Shown: in pieces, positions 1 to 8,580 of the stretch | Layout of the letters: each line of letters starts with the position of its first letter | Numbering within the stretch: the first letter of the stretch is position 1 | NCBI GenBank assembly: GCA_946415315.1 | Contig: CAMKRZ010000008.1 | Coordinates: forward strand, 1-64,000 | Origin: an uncultured Lachnoclostridium sp. | GTDB taxonomy: Bacteria > Bacillota > Clostridia > Lachnospirales > Lachnospiraceae | Length of the DNA: 64,000 bases | Direction of reading: 5' to 3' | Translations under genes and position numbers: made by a program | Notes under the pieces: model-generated | What the model was told of the DNA's origin: nothing | The model's database searches: none | The model's input: the letters and a program-made list of their open reading frames with translations, nothing else

Positions 1-159
1 ATGACTAACTTATGGATTGAACACTAAAACCAGAATTTCAAAAAACAATTAAGTAAATTTTTACAAAGTATGAAAACAGGGCGACATTGTAGGAAACAAT
101 GCCGCCCCAGACTGAAGAGCCTGCATCGTTCGCAGACTCTTCATTGTTGTTGATATGCT

Positions 160-735
160 TCAGCCCGGAAAACTCACCGTCACGATGAAGGAATTTCCGT
201 CGGGCGATGTCGCTCCGATCTTCCCGCCGTGGTCGTTCACGATCGCCTGGGCCATCGAGAGCCCGATGCCGTGTCCGCCCGTCTCCGAGTTGCGCGAGGC
301 GTCCATCCGGTAGAACCGGTCGAACACGTGGCGCAGATCGGCTGCGTTGACCGGTGTCGCACAGAGGTTGCTCACGGTCAGGGACAATGCCTTCCCTGCT
401 TCTCGAGAACCAGAGAGACCGTGCTATCCTCAGGCGAATACTTGATCGCGTTGTCCAGGAGGATGGAAACCAGCCGGGAGATCGCCTTGTCGTTGCCGCA
501 CAGCGTGAGCAACGGCTGCACCCTGCAGTCCAGCTCCTTCTTCTGCGACTGTGCGAGCGTGTGGAACGGTTTCGCGAGGTAATCGTTGGCCCCGGTGTCC
601 AGGCCGAGCACCTTATCCTCCACCTCCGACTTGGCCGTCAGCATCAGGATCGGCATCTGGCTTCCCGCCTCGCGCACTTTCCGAAGAACCGTGATGCCGT
701 CCATTTTCGGCATCATGATATCCAGCACTGGCGCG
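160..735 (-). pseudogene. Fused remnants of a response regulator and a sensor histidine kinase
   Basis: Reading on the minus strand, a receiver-domain piece ([10 protein letters not shown], the phospho-Asp strand, through ANDYLAKPF) runs directly into the ATPase half of a histidine kinase ([12 protein letters not shown] is the N box). The frame then shifts near position 385, and the rest of the ATPase domain (DRFYRMDASRNS, the G-box GGHGIGLS) continues in another frame to a stop at 160. The receiver lacks its N-terminus, the regulator's DNA-binding domain is gone, and so is the kinase sensor and dimerisation part. An internal deletion evidently joined two neighbouring genes and a frameshift followed. 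No functional product is expected. Confidence 0.8.
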
Positions 736-780
736 GTTGAAAAATATCTCGCACAAAAAAATTAGAAATAAACACCATAT

Positions 781-814
781 AACAGTTGACAACTGTTTCA
801 AACTGTTATATACT
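781..814 (+). promoter_or_regulatory. Promoter with overlapping palindromic operator for the GntR-ABC operon
   Basis: TTGACA (786-791) and TATACT (809-814) are separated by exactly 17 bases. A perfect 8-base-arm palindrome, AACAGTTG-A-CAACTGTT (781-797), overlaps the -35 element, and related CTGTT half-sites recur just downstream. YtrA-type GntR proteins commonly repress their own operon, so this is the probable autoregulatory site; binding itself is inferred. Confidence 0.75.
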
Positions 815-845
815 GTTTACTGTCGACAGAAGGGAGGAATCCATC

Positions 846-1220
846 ATGAAGATCATTCTGAACAATTCATCCATGATCCCGGTGTATGAGCAGCTGATGG
901 CTCAGATCAAGCAGGCGATCATCGGCGGCGATCTCGCGGAGGGCGCGGGGCTGCCGTCCGTGCGCAACCTGTCCGCCGAGCTTCGGATCAGCGCGCTGAC
1001 CGTCAAAAAGGCATACGACAGGCTCGAGGAGGAAGGCTTCGTTGTCACGGTTCACGGCAAAGGCACCTACGTCGCCGCAACCGACCGGCAGCTTGCCGTC
1101 GAAGCAAGACGCAAAGCCGTGGAGGAGGACTTCGCCGCAGCCGTGCAGAGGGCAAAGGCCGTCGGGCTCGAGGACGCGGAGATCCGCGAGATCGTCGAGA
1201 TCTTCCTGTCGGAAGGCTGA
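846..1220 (+). CDS. GntR family transcriptional regulator, YtrA type
   Basis: This 124-residue protein has an N-terminal winged helix-turn-helix typical of GntR proteins (PVYEQLMAQIKQAI, LPSVRNLSAEL, VKKAYDRLEEEGFV, GKGTYV) and a tail of only about 50 residues. The short tail marks the YtrA subgroup, whose members usually control an adjacent ABC transporter. The ATG at 846 was chosen over an upstream in-frame one because it follows AGGGAGGA at a good distance. The two ABC transporter genes downstream are on the same strand and probably co-transcribed. Effector unknown; cell-envelope stress or antimicrobial peptides are usual for the family. Confidence 0.9.
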   Translation: MKIILNNSSMIPVYEQLMAQIKQAIIGGDLAEGAGLPSVRNLSAELRISALTVKKAYDRLEEEGFVVTVHGKGTYVAATDRQLAVEARRKAVEEDFAAAVQRAKAVGLEDAEIREIVEIFLSEG

Positions 1221-1299
1221 CCGCCCGCATTTTCCGCTGTATCGTATACCAACCGTATCACATCTCACGCATATTGCGTCTCATTAAAGGAATACAATT

Positions 1300-2145
1300 A
1301 TGATAACATTGCACAACTGTCAAAAGAACTATAAAGACTTCTCGCTCGATCTCTCCCTGGAGATCCCCTCCGGCAGAGTCACCGGTCTCATCGGTCGCAA
1401 CGGTGCCGGCAAGAGCACGACGATCAAGGCCATCCTCGGCCTGATCAAACCGGACGGAGGTGAGGTTCGTGTCCTCGGGAAGAACCCGCGCGAATTTGTC
1501 GCGTCGGACAAGGAGTCTCTTGGCGTCGCACTTTCCTACTCCGGCCTCAACGAGGAATTCAATGTCCTCTCGATCATCGAGATCCTTCAGAAAATGTATC
1601 CGCAGTTCAACAAGGCTTCCTTCCTCCGGTTCTGTGAGCTGCAGCAGATCCCGCTCAAAAAGCCGGTCAGATCATTTTCCACGGGCATGAAAGCAAAGTT
1701 GAAGGTGATCATCGCGATAACGCACAACGCAAGACTGCTGGTGCTCGACGAACCCACAGCAGGCCTCGATGTCATCGCACGCAGCGAGATCCTCGATCTG
1801 CTGCGGTACTACCTGGTGGAGGACGAGGAGCGCTCCGTGCTGATCAGTTCGCACATCTCGACTGACCTGGAAGGGTTTTGCGACGACGTGTACCTGATCG
1901 ATGACGGGAAACTCGTGCTGCATGAGGACACGGACACGATCCTTCATCAGTACGGGGTTCTGAAGGTCAGCAGCGAACAGTACGACAGAATTGAAAAAGA
2001 GTACCTGCTCGCATCCCGCAAGGAAGCGTTCGGGTATATCTGTCTGACGAAAGAAAAGCAGTATTTTCTGGAAAACTATCCGGATATTGTCGTCGAGAAC
2101 GGCAGTCTGGACAGTGTGATCATATTGATGCTGGGGAGGGAATGA
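1300..2145 (+). CDS. ABC transporter ATP-binding protein
   Basis: This 281-residue nucleotide-binding subunit energises an exporter. Visible motifs are Walker A GRNGAGKST, a signature FSTGMKAKLK, Walker B LLVLDEPTAGLD and the switch His in SSHIS. The sequence resembles the YtrB/BcrA group found beside YtrA-type regulators. Its stop codon overlaps the permease gene's upstream ATG, so the two are translationally coupled. Substrate cannot be read from the sequence. Confidence 0.93.
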   Translation: MITLHNCQKNYKDFSLDLSLEIPSGRVTGLIGRNGAGKSTTIKAILGLIKPDGGEVRVLGKNPREFVASDKESLGVALSYSGLNEEFNVLSIIEILQKMYPQFNKASFLRFCELQQIPLKKPVRSFSTGMKAKLKVIIAITHNARLLVLDEPTAGLDVIARSEILDLLRYYLVEDEERSVLISSHISTDLEGFCDDVYLIDDGKLVLHEDTDTILHQYGVLKVSSEQYDRIEKEYLLASRKEAFGYICLTKEKQYFLENYPDIVVENGSLDSVIILMLGRE

Positions 2146-2147
2146 TC

Positions 2148-2801
2148 ATGAAAGGATTATTGGAAAAAGACCGCCGCTTCTGCCTCGGGCAGGGGCCCAC
2201 AGTCATCGTCGCCGTCGTGCTTCTCGCCTACGCATTCGTGATTGGGGAGCCGATCCTGATCTCCGTCGAATGCGCCGTGATCGCATGTGTTTATTCTCTG
2301 ACGCTGGTTCTGTCCGATGACCGGAACGGGTTCTCATTTCTTATGACGATGCCGGTCGACGCGAAAACGTATGTGGTCGAGAAAAATGTCTTCACCTGGA
2401 TTGCCCTGGCCGTGCTCTGGCTGATCTCGCGGGTTCTGCTGATCCTGTCCGCGATCATTACCGCCGACGGAGCCTACCGTTTTACCGAAATACTCTCCTC
2501 CGGCTACATCAGCTTCCTCGTCGCGGCGGTCGCAACAAGCGTGTTTCTTCCTCTCATGCTGAAGTTCGGGCCGAACAGTCTGATCCTTGTTCTTTCCATG
2601 ATCGTGTTGTGTACAACCGCGTTCCTGTTCTTCGTCATCATGAACGGAGGGTTGGGATTCGGGAAGGTACTCGATCTTTTCGAAAAGCTGTCGGATTCCT
2701 CACCCGTCGTCCTTGCTGCGGTATCGTTTCCGGCAACCGTTGTGTTGACCGCGATATTCATCCGTTTGGGCATCCTTGTCATGAAGAACAGAGAATTCTG
2801 A
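2148..2801 (+). CDS. ABC-2 type transporter permease
   Basis: A hydrophobic protein of 217 residues with about six predicted membrane segments, for example PTVIVAVVLLAYAFVIG, YISFLVAAVATSVFLPLML and SLILVLSMIVLCTTAFLFFVI. This is the size and pattern of ABC-2 permeases that pair with YtrB/BcrA-like ATPases. Two ATGs are possible: 2142 overlaps the upstream stop but sits one base from the GGAGGG, while 2148 has seven bases of spacing and is preferred. Probably forms a dimeric exporter channel with the preceding ATPase. Confidence 0.85.
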   Translation: MKGLLEKDRRFCLGQGPTVIVAVVLLAYAFVIGEPILISVECAVIACVYSLTLVLSDDRNGFSFLMTMPVDAKTYVVEKNVFTWIALAVLWLISRVLLILSAIITADGAYRFTEILSSGYISFLVAAVATSVFLPLMLKFGPNSLILVLSMIVLCTTAFLFFVIMNGGLGFGKVLDLFEKLSDSSPVVLAAVSFPATVVLTAIFIRLGILVMKNREF

Positions 2802-2868
2802 TGCACCGGACCTGTCCGGCTACGCGACCGGGACTCCTGTCGCTCACGTATTGTCCGGAGTCTCCGGA

Positions 2869-4167
2869 TCACTCCTCCATCTTCTCTTTCTCAAACACCG
2901 ACAGACTCCGTGTCAGTATTCCGTTCATGTGCGCGATCGCGATCCCGTAGTTGACGATCGGCACGCCCTCCGCCGTCGCGGTGTCAAGCCGACGCTGCAT
3001 CTCCCGCTCGGGAAGCGTGCATCCGCCGCAGTGTATAACCATCCGGTACCCGCTCAGGTCACTCGGAAAATCCCCGCCTGACGTGAACTCAAACTGCGGC
3101 CGGAAGCCCACATGTTTCTCAATCCACGCCGGCAGTTTGACCGTTCCGATGTCCTCGCACTGCCGATGGTGCGTGCATCCCTCCGAGATGAGCACGCGGT
3201 CGTTTCGTGTGAGCCGGTCGAGCGTCCTCGCCCCGTCCACCAGTGTCCTCAGGTTTCCCTTGTATCTCGCAAACAATATGGAAAATGAAGTCAGTTTCAC
3301 GTCTGCGGGAACAATCGCATTCACCTTGGCAAACGCCTGCGAGTCGGTGACGACGAGCGCCGGCGGCCTGCGAAGCGATGCGAGCGTGTCCGCCAGTTCC
3401 TCCGGCTGGCAGACAATCGCCGTGCAGTGCGCATCCAGGAGTTCCCGGAGCGTCAGCTGCTGCGGGAGGATCAGCCGTCCCTTGGGCGCGGACGAATCGA
3501 TCGGAGTCACGAGCACCACCGTGCTCCCAGGCTCGATCAGATCCGTGAGGATGCGCTTCTCCTTCGCTACCTTCGGAGCGAACGAGCCGAGCAGCTCCTT
3601 CAATTCCCGGATGCCCTCGCCGGTGACAGCGCTTGTGAATACGTAAGGAAATCGATCACCCTCCGGGACATTGTCCTGAGACGGCTCCCCGACCGTGGTC
3701 TTCTCCGCCTCTACTGCCGATTTCCCGTACTGTTCCACCTCGGCAGCGCATTTCGCGCGCTCCTCACCGCTCACAAGGTCGGCTTTCGTGTACGCGACGG
3801 CGAAGGGTATTTTCCGCGAAATGATCTCCGCGAGGATCTCCCAGTCAAGTTCCGAAAGCCCGATTGCGGCGTCCACCGCGAGCACAGCGATATCGGTCTG
3901 TGCGAGGATCCGGTTCGTGCGCTCCACGCGCAGCCTGCCGAGCTCGCCCTCATCGTCAAGGCCCGGCGTGTCGATGATAACGACAGGCCCGAGTGGAAGC
4001 AACTCCATCGCTTTGCGGACCGGGTCCGTGGTCGTGCCGCGCACCTCCGAGACGATGCTCACGTCCTGCCCTGTCGCCGCGTTGACCAGCGATGATTTGC
4101 CGGCGTTGCGCAGGCCGAACCAGGCGATGTGAACGCGCTCCGCCGAGACAGTCTCCTGTAAACTCAT
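2869..4167 (-). CDS. hydF: [FeFe]-hydrogenase maturation GTPase HydF
   Basis: HydF is the scaffold on which the 2Fe subcluster of [FeFe]-hydrogenase is assembled before delivery to HydA. The 432-residue protein has an N-terminal GTPase domain (P-loop GLRNAGKSS, DTPGLDDEG, TKAD) and a C-terminal iron-sulfur region with the expected CTHH and later HCGGC ligands. The start at 4167 (MSLQETV) was chosen because GGAGG lies eight bases upstream; two in-frame upstream ATGs have no such site. It is the last gene of the run after hydE and hydG. Confidence 0.95.
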   Translation of the reverse strand: MSLQETVSAERVHIAWFGLRNAGKSSLVNAATGQDVSIVSEVRGTTTDPVRKAMELLPLGPVVIIDTPGLDDEGELGRLRVERTNRILAQTDIAVLAVDAAIGLSELDWEILAEIISRKIPFAVAYTKADLVSGEERAKCAAEVEQYGKSAVEAEKTTVGEPSQDNVPEGDRFPYVFTSAVTGEGIRELKELLGSFAPKVAKEKRILTDLIEPGSTVVLVTPIDSSAPKGRLILPQQLTLRELLDAHCTAIVCQPEELADTLASLRRPPALVVTDSQAFAKVNAIVPADVKLTSFSILFARYKGNLRTLVDGARTLDRLTRNDRVLISEGCTHHRQCEDIGTVKLPAWIEKHVGFRPQFEFTSGGDFPSDLSGYRMVIHCGGCTLPEREMQRRLDTATAEGVPIVNYGIAIAHMNGILTRSLSVFEKEKMEE

Positions 4168-4194
4168 GGTTCGTTCCTCCATCATATGATCGTC

Positions 4195-4233
4195 AACGGG
4201 GAGTCCTCTCAGCCGAGGGAACTCCCCGTGGTC
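4195..4233 (-). other. Strong hairpin between hydG and hydF
   Basis: ACGGGGAGT and ACTCCCCGT form a nine-base-pair stem closed by a shorter inner loop. Neither strand has a following T-run, so it is not a normal rho-independent terminator. It may stabilise or process the hydG-hydF mRNA; that role is inference. Confidence 0.5.
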
Positions 4234-4288
4234 TTCTGTCCGTTATGTATCAGTCTCCCGGTTTACCTGTTTAGGAACCGGACTGTCA

Positions 4289-5746
4289 TCAGAACCGGAA
4301 ATCTCTCCGGTTAGAGTTCTTGATGTCCTCGATGTTCTGCGCCGCGATCCCGCGCACCTTCTCGTTCGGGATTTTCGCAAGCTCCTCCTCGATCATGCGA
4401 AACCCGACCGCCGCCGTCTCCGGCGAAGCGTAGTCCACCAAGTACTCCGCAAGCGTCATCAGAGCGTTCGGATGGCAGCAATTGAGAATCTGACCGGTCT
4501 TACACAGGCTCATGAAACGGTCGCCCGTGCGTCCTTCGCGGTAGCATGCGGTACAGAACGACGGAATGTGGCCGCTCTCCATCAACCACTTTACGACTTC
4601 GTCGAGGGAGCGCTGGTCCGATACGTCGAACTGTTCCGTGTCGTGCGGTCGCTCCTCTGGCGTATATCCCGCGTAACCGCCGACCGAAGTCCTCGAGCCG
4701 CCGCTCACCTGCGACACGCCGAGCCGCAGAAGTTTCGAGCGCACCTGCTCGGTCTCGCGGGTCGAGATGATCATGCCGGTGTACGGAACAGCCAGGCGGA
4801 TGCAGGCCGTGATCTTCGCAAATGTCTCATCGTCGATGCCGTTGTCAAACACATCGGGATCGATGTCGTCGGCGCGCTTCACGCGCGGCACGCTGATCGT
4901 GTGCGGCCCGACGCCGTGAACGGCCTCCAGGTGCTCCGCGTGCATGATCAGTCCCGCGAACTCGTACTTGTACAGTTCAAGCCCGAACAAAACGCCGAGT
5001 CCGACGTCGTCGATACCGCCCTCCATCGCACGGTCCATCGCCTCGGTATGGTACGCGTAGTTGTGCTTCGGTCCCGCCGGATGAAGCCTCTCGTAGCTCT
5101 CCTTGTGGTACGTCTCCTGGAACAGGATGTAGGTGCCGATGCCGGCCTCCTTGAGTTTGCGGTAATTTTCCACAGTTGTCGCAGCGATATTGACGTTCAC
5201 GCGGCGGATGTCGCCGTTTTTGTGGTGCACGCTGTAGATCGTCTTGATGCACTCGAGGATGTACTCGATCGGATTGTTCACCGGATCCTCCCCGGACTCG
5301 ATCGCAAGACGCTTGTGCCCGAGATCCTGGAGCGCAATAACCTCCTGACGCACTTCCTCCTGCGTCAGTTTCTTGCGCGGTATGTGCTTGTTCTTGATGT
5401 GGTAAGGGCAGTAGACGCAGCTGTTCACGCAATAGTTTGAGAGATACAGCGGTGCAAAAATGACGATGCGGTTTCCGTAAAATGCGAGTTTGATCTCCTC
5501 CGCAATTTCGTAGATCCGCTCCGTGATTTCCGGAAGGTCACAGGCGAGCAGCACCGATGCCTCACGGTGCGTAAGTCCCGCGCAGGTGCAGCCGTGAGCT
5601 GTCTTCTGCGGTCTCGCCTTCTCCAGAATGCTTTCGATCAGCGGAAGATCGCGCTTGTGCTCCTCCGCATACTTCAGAGTTTCGCGGATTTCCTCATCGT
5701 TGATGAACTCCTCCGCGACCAGAGATTTGGGGTCGTACTTAGCCAT
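4289..5746 (-). CDS. hydG: [FeFe]-hydrogenase maturation radical SAM tyrosine lyase HydG
   Basis: HydG cleaves tyrosine by radical SAM chemistry and supplies the CO and CN ligands of the hydrogenase H cluster. The 485-residue protein has the radical SAM cluster motif CVNSCVYC in its first third and the C-terminal auxiliary-cluster cysteines (CTACYREGRTGDR, then CKTGQILNCCHPNA). Length and motifs match HydG rather than ThiH, and its place between hydE and hydF settles it. Confidence 0.96.
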   Translation of the reverse strand: MAKYDPKSLVAEEFINDEEIRETLKYAEEHKRDLPLIESILEKARPQKTAHGCTCAGLTHREASVLLACDLPEITERIYEIAEEIKLAFYGNRIVIFAPLYLSNYCVNSCVYCPYHIKNKHIPRKKLTQEEVRQEVIALQDLGHKRLAIESGEDPVNNPIEYILECIKTIYSVHHKNGDIRRVNVNIAATTVENYRKLKEAGIGTYILFQETYHKESYERLHPAGPKHNYAYHTEAMDRAMEGGIDDVGLGVLFGLELYKYEFAGLIMHAEHLEAVHGVGPHTISVPRVKRADDIDPDVFDNGIDDETFAKITACIRLAVPYTGMIISTRETEQVRSKLLRLGVSQVSGGSRTSVGGYAGYTPEERPHDTEQFDVSDQRSLDEVVKWLMESGHIPSFCTACYREGRTGDRFMSLCKTGQILNCCHPNALMTLAEYLVDYASPETAAVGFRMIEEELAKIPNEKVRGIAAQNIEDIKNSNRRDFRF

Positions 5747-5916
5747 TGTTAGATTGTCCTTTCTTGCGGGTCAGATCATTCTTCCCCGTCAGATATTTGT
5801 GTGCTCATTGTATCACGAGCGGCGGCGAACTTCAACTGGTTCGCACACCGGTAAGACCGCATTTTACGAGGCAGGATTGACGTCTCGTCGCAGCGCATTT
5901 ACGGTGCAGCCGACGG

Positions 5917-6972
5917 TCACTCCTCCTTCGGAAAATCACCTCGCCCGAGCGCAATCTCGTAGCCGGCGGCTTTGATGCGGCTCGCAAGACACGCGATACA
6001 CTGTGCGGACTCCTCGCCCGTGCAGATCTTGTTGTCGTACAGCTCATACTGCCTGCGAACGTCCGTTGGGCTTAAGTTCGGCATCACCACGTTAGCCCCC
6101 GCTTTGATCCCGAGCTCCCGCCCCTGCGGATGCATCGTGCCGAGCGCCGTTGTCGCCGGCAGCAGCACCTTCGGGTGGATCAGCCGGATCACGCTCAGCA
6201 GAAAGCATGTGAGTTCCACACTGCCCGCCGGCTCCGCCGCAAACGGCGTCTCGTGGTGCGGAACAAACGGTCCGATGCCGCACATTTCCGGTCGGAAGGT
6301 CTCGACAAATGTGAGATCCTCCGCAAGATTCCTCACTGTCTGGTAAGGCGAACCGACCATAAAGCCGCAGCCGGTCTGATAACCGAGTTCCCGCAGATCG
6401 CGCAGGCACCGCATGCGATTGTCATAACTCATCTCCGGCGGATGGAGCCTGCCGTAATGCTCCGGATCGGCTGTCTCATGGCGCAGTAGGTACCGATCCG
6501 CGCCGGCCTCGCGAAGCTTCCGGTAACTCTCCCTGCTGCGCTCCCCGAGCGACAGCGTCACCGCACAGTCAGGATATCTCTCCTTGATCCCGCGTACGAT
6601 CCCGCACATGACATCGTCCGTGTAATAGGGATCCTCGCCTCCCTGCAGCACGACAGTCCGGATCCCGAGCCTCTGTCCTTCCTCCGCACAAGCCAGGATA
6701 TCTTCTGCCGACAGGCGATACCGCTCGCAGCTCCGGTTGCTTCTGCGGATCCCGCAGTACAGACAATCATTTTTGCAAATGTTACTGATCTCGATTAGCC
6801 CTCGAACAAACACCTTCGTTCCGTAGTACTGTCTTCGCACGGCATCCGCCGCTGCCGCCATATACGCTGCCGTCTCCTCATCGCGGTTTGTCAGCAGTTC
6901 CTCGTACTCCTCTGTGCTGAGACGGTGTTCTGCGATCAGTCGGTCAGACAGTTCTTTTTCCCGAACTTCCAT
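5917..6972 (-). CDS. hydE: [FeFe]-hydrogenase maturation radical SAM protein HydE
   Basis: HydE is the second radical SAM enzyme of H-cluster assembly and is thought to act on an iron-cysteine intermediate made by HydG. The 351-residue protein carries CKNDCLYCGIRRSN (the CxxxCxxC motif) and the GGEDPYYTD segment typical of the family, which also contains BioB and PylB. A GAGGTG ribosome-binding site precedes the ATG at 6972. Transcription order is small ORF, hydE, hydG, hydF. No hydrogenase structural gene is present in the window. Confidence 0.95.
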   Translation of the reverse strand: MEVREKELSDRLIAEHRLSTEEYEELLTNRDEETAAYMAAAADAVRRQYYGTKVFVRGLIEISNICKNDCLYCGIRRSNRSCERYRLSAEDILACAEEGQRLGIRTVVLQGGEDPYYTDDVMCGIVRGIKERYPDCAVTLSLGERSRESYRKLREAGADRYLLRHETADPEHYGRLHPPEMSYDNRMRCLRDLRELGYQTGCGFMVGSPYQTVRNLAEDLTFVETFRPEMCGIGPFVPHHETPFAAEPAGSVELTCFLLSVIRLIHPKVLLPATTALGTMHPQGRELGIKAGANVVMPNLSPTDVRRQYELYDNKICTGEESAQCIACLASRIKAAGYEIALGRGDFPKEE

Positions 6973-6995
6973 CTGTTATTCACCTCGTATTCTTA

Positions 6996-7208
6996 TCATA
7001 ACTTTCCCGGTATCTCGATAACAACGAACCTGAACGGATCCAGGAACCCTTTGTTCGGGAACAGATGATATTCCGACGGAAGATATAGTCGTCCGTACGT
7101 TGGATTCTCTTCCTCCCATTTTTCCGAATATCGGATCAAACGGCCGTTCATATCCCATTCATATGAAACGGTTGGTTCTCCCTGAATCCACTCAACATTC
7201 TTCCCCAT
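6996..7208 (-). CDS. Small unrecognised protein, first gene of the hyd transcript
   Basis: A 70-residue soluble protein rich in aromatic residues (SYEWDMNGRLIRYSEKW). No family recognised. The start at 7208 follows a GGGGGG stretch at ribosome-binding distance. It sits between a near-consensus minus-strand promoter and hydE, with 23 bases separating its stop from hydE, so co-transcription is likely. No cofactor or catalytic motif is visible. Confidence 0.6.
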   Translation of the reverse strand: MGKNVEWIQGEPTVSYEWDMNGRLIRYSEKWEEENPTYGRLYLPSEYHLFPNKGFLDPFRFVVIEIPGKL

Positions 7209-7234
7209 GATCAACCCCCCGGTAGTTTTCACTA

Positions 7235-7263
7235 ATTCTATCATCCGCAGGAAACCGTGTCAA
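7235..7263 (-). promoter_or_regulatory. Promoter of the hyd operon
   Basis: On the minus strand TTGACA (7258-7263) and TAGAAT (7235-7240) are spaced by 17 bases, pointing to the small gene and hydEGF. It is divergent from the guaA-like promoter about 60 bases away. Confidence 0.7.
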
Positions 7264-7298
7264 AAGAAATTGAAGCCCTCATTCAGGGGTTTCGCTTA

Positions 7299-7327
7299 TT
7301 GACAAAAAGGGTGCCGGGATTTATTCT
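7299..7327 (+). promoter_or_regulatory. Promoter of the GMP synthetase gene
   Basis: TTGACA (7299-7304), a 17-base spacer and TATTCT (7322-7327) lie about 50 bases upstream of the ATG. The short leader leaves no room for a purine riboswitch, and none was seen. Confidence 0.7.
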
Positions 7328-7376
7328 AATACTATCTCGGAAAATACATTTTCCGCAATAAACGGAGGATACAAGA

Positions 7377-8360
7377 ATGGATGCAAACAGAAGACCGGAT
7401 ACCATGGAACGAATCACCACTCCCGAACTTGCAAAGGCATTTATCGACGAGCAGATTGCCGCGGTAAAGGCCCAGGTAGGCGATAAGAAAGTATTGCTTG
7501 CTCTCTCGGGCGGCGTTGACAGCTCGGTTGTCGCAGCGCTTCTCATCAAGGCGATCGGCAAGAATCTCGTGTGCGTACACGTTAACCACGGACTGCTTCG
7601 CAAGGGCGAGCCCGAGCAGGTGATCGAGGTGTTCCGCAACCAGATGGATGCCAACCTGATCTATGTCGACGCGGTTGACCGCTTCCTCGACAAACTCGCA
7701 GGAGTTGCCGAGCCTGAGCGTAAGAGAAAGATCATCGGCGAGGAGTTCATCCGTGTCTTCGAGGAGGAAGCCCGCAAGCTTTCCGGCGTTGATTTCCTTG
7801 CACAGGGAACGATTTATCCCGACATTCTCGAGAGCGGCCCGGTCAAGGCGCATCACAACGTCGGAGGTCTCCCTGAGGACATCCATTTTGAAGGTCTCGT
7901 AGAGCCCATCAAGCTTCTCTTCAAAGATGAGGTCCGAGTAGTCGGCAAGGAACTCGGTCTTCCGGACAACATGGTATATCGCCAGCCGTTCCCGGGTCCC
8001 GGACTCGGCGTTCGCTGCACCGGCGCTATCACCCGCGACCGTCTTGAGCTCGTCCGTGAGTCCGATGCCATCCTCCGCGAGGAGTTCGACAAGGCAGGCC
8101 TCGCCGGCAAGGTATGGCAGTATTTTACGATCGTTCCGGATTGCAAGAGCGTCGGCGTGAAGGACAATCTTCGCACCGTTGAGAACTTCGTCGTCATCCG
8201 CGCGGTCAACACCCGCGACGCGATGAGTGCAACCATCGAGGAGATTCCTTACCCCGTACTCAACACCATCGTGAAGCGCATCATCACCGAGGTACCGGGC
8301 GTCAACCGTGTTCTCTACGACCTGACTCCTAAGCCTACGGGAACGATTGAGTGGGAGTAA
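7377..8360 (+). CDS. guaA: GMP synthetase ATP-pyrophosphatase subunit (no amidotransferase domain)
   Basis: This enzyme adenylates XMP and replaces AMP with ammonia to give GMP. The 327-residue protein holds the ATP-PPase motif SGGVDSS, the lid-region KAHHNVGGLP, and the dimerisation/XMP-binding part (RQPFPGPGLGVRC, ending KPTGTIEWE). The usual bacterial GuaA has about 510-525 residues because a class I glutamine amidotransferase domain precedes this part. Here that domain is absent and no separate amidotransferase gene lies nearby. The protein is therefore either the synthetase half of a two-subunit enzyme, as in archaea, or ammonia-dependent. GGAGG precedes the start. Confidence 0.92.
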   Translation: MDANRRPDTMERITTPELAKAFIDEQIAAVKAQVGDKKVLLALSGGVDSSVVAALLIKAIGKNLVCVHVNHGLLRKGEPEQVIEVFRNQMDANLIYVDAVDRFLDKLAGVAEPERKRKIIGEEFIRVFEEEARKLSGVDFLAQGTIYPDILESGPVKAHHNVGGLPEDIHFEGLVEPIKLLFKDEVRVVGKELGLPDNMVYRQPFPGPGLGVRCTGAITRDRLELVRESDAILREEFDKAGLAGKVWQYFTIVPDCKSVGVKDNLRTVENFVVIRAVNTRDAMSATIEEIPYPVLNTIVKRIITEVPGVNRVLYDLTPKPTGTIEWE

Positions 8361-8371
8361 GACAAAAACAG

Positions 8372-8406
8372 TGGCGAGCCTTGAAGATTCAAGGCCCGCC
8401 ATTTTT
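8372..8406 (+). terminator. Rho-independent terminator after the GMP synthetase gene
   Basis: TGGCGAGCCTTGA and TCAAGGCCCGCCA form a 13-pair stem with one mismatch and a four-base loop, followed by five Ts. Confidence 0.8.
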
Positions 8407-8580
8407 CACCTCGCCGAATTGTGCCGAAATCTCAGATGGTCCGGCAAAGAAGCCGGAGAGAATTTGTTAAGCAGCGCTTAAGTTCTCTGAAAAAATGCTC
8501 TCTTTTCATTTTCATTCAAACGTCTTATAGTAAGGATAGTCGCTGTAACTCAAAACGAGAAAAGGGGGAGAAGGTAAATC

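Noticed and set aside
786..845. Upstream in-frame ATG extending the GntR gene by 20 codons
   Set aside because: That ATG lies inside the promoter and has no ribosome-binding site, whereas the ATG at 846 has a good one.
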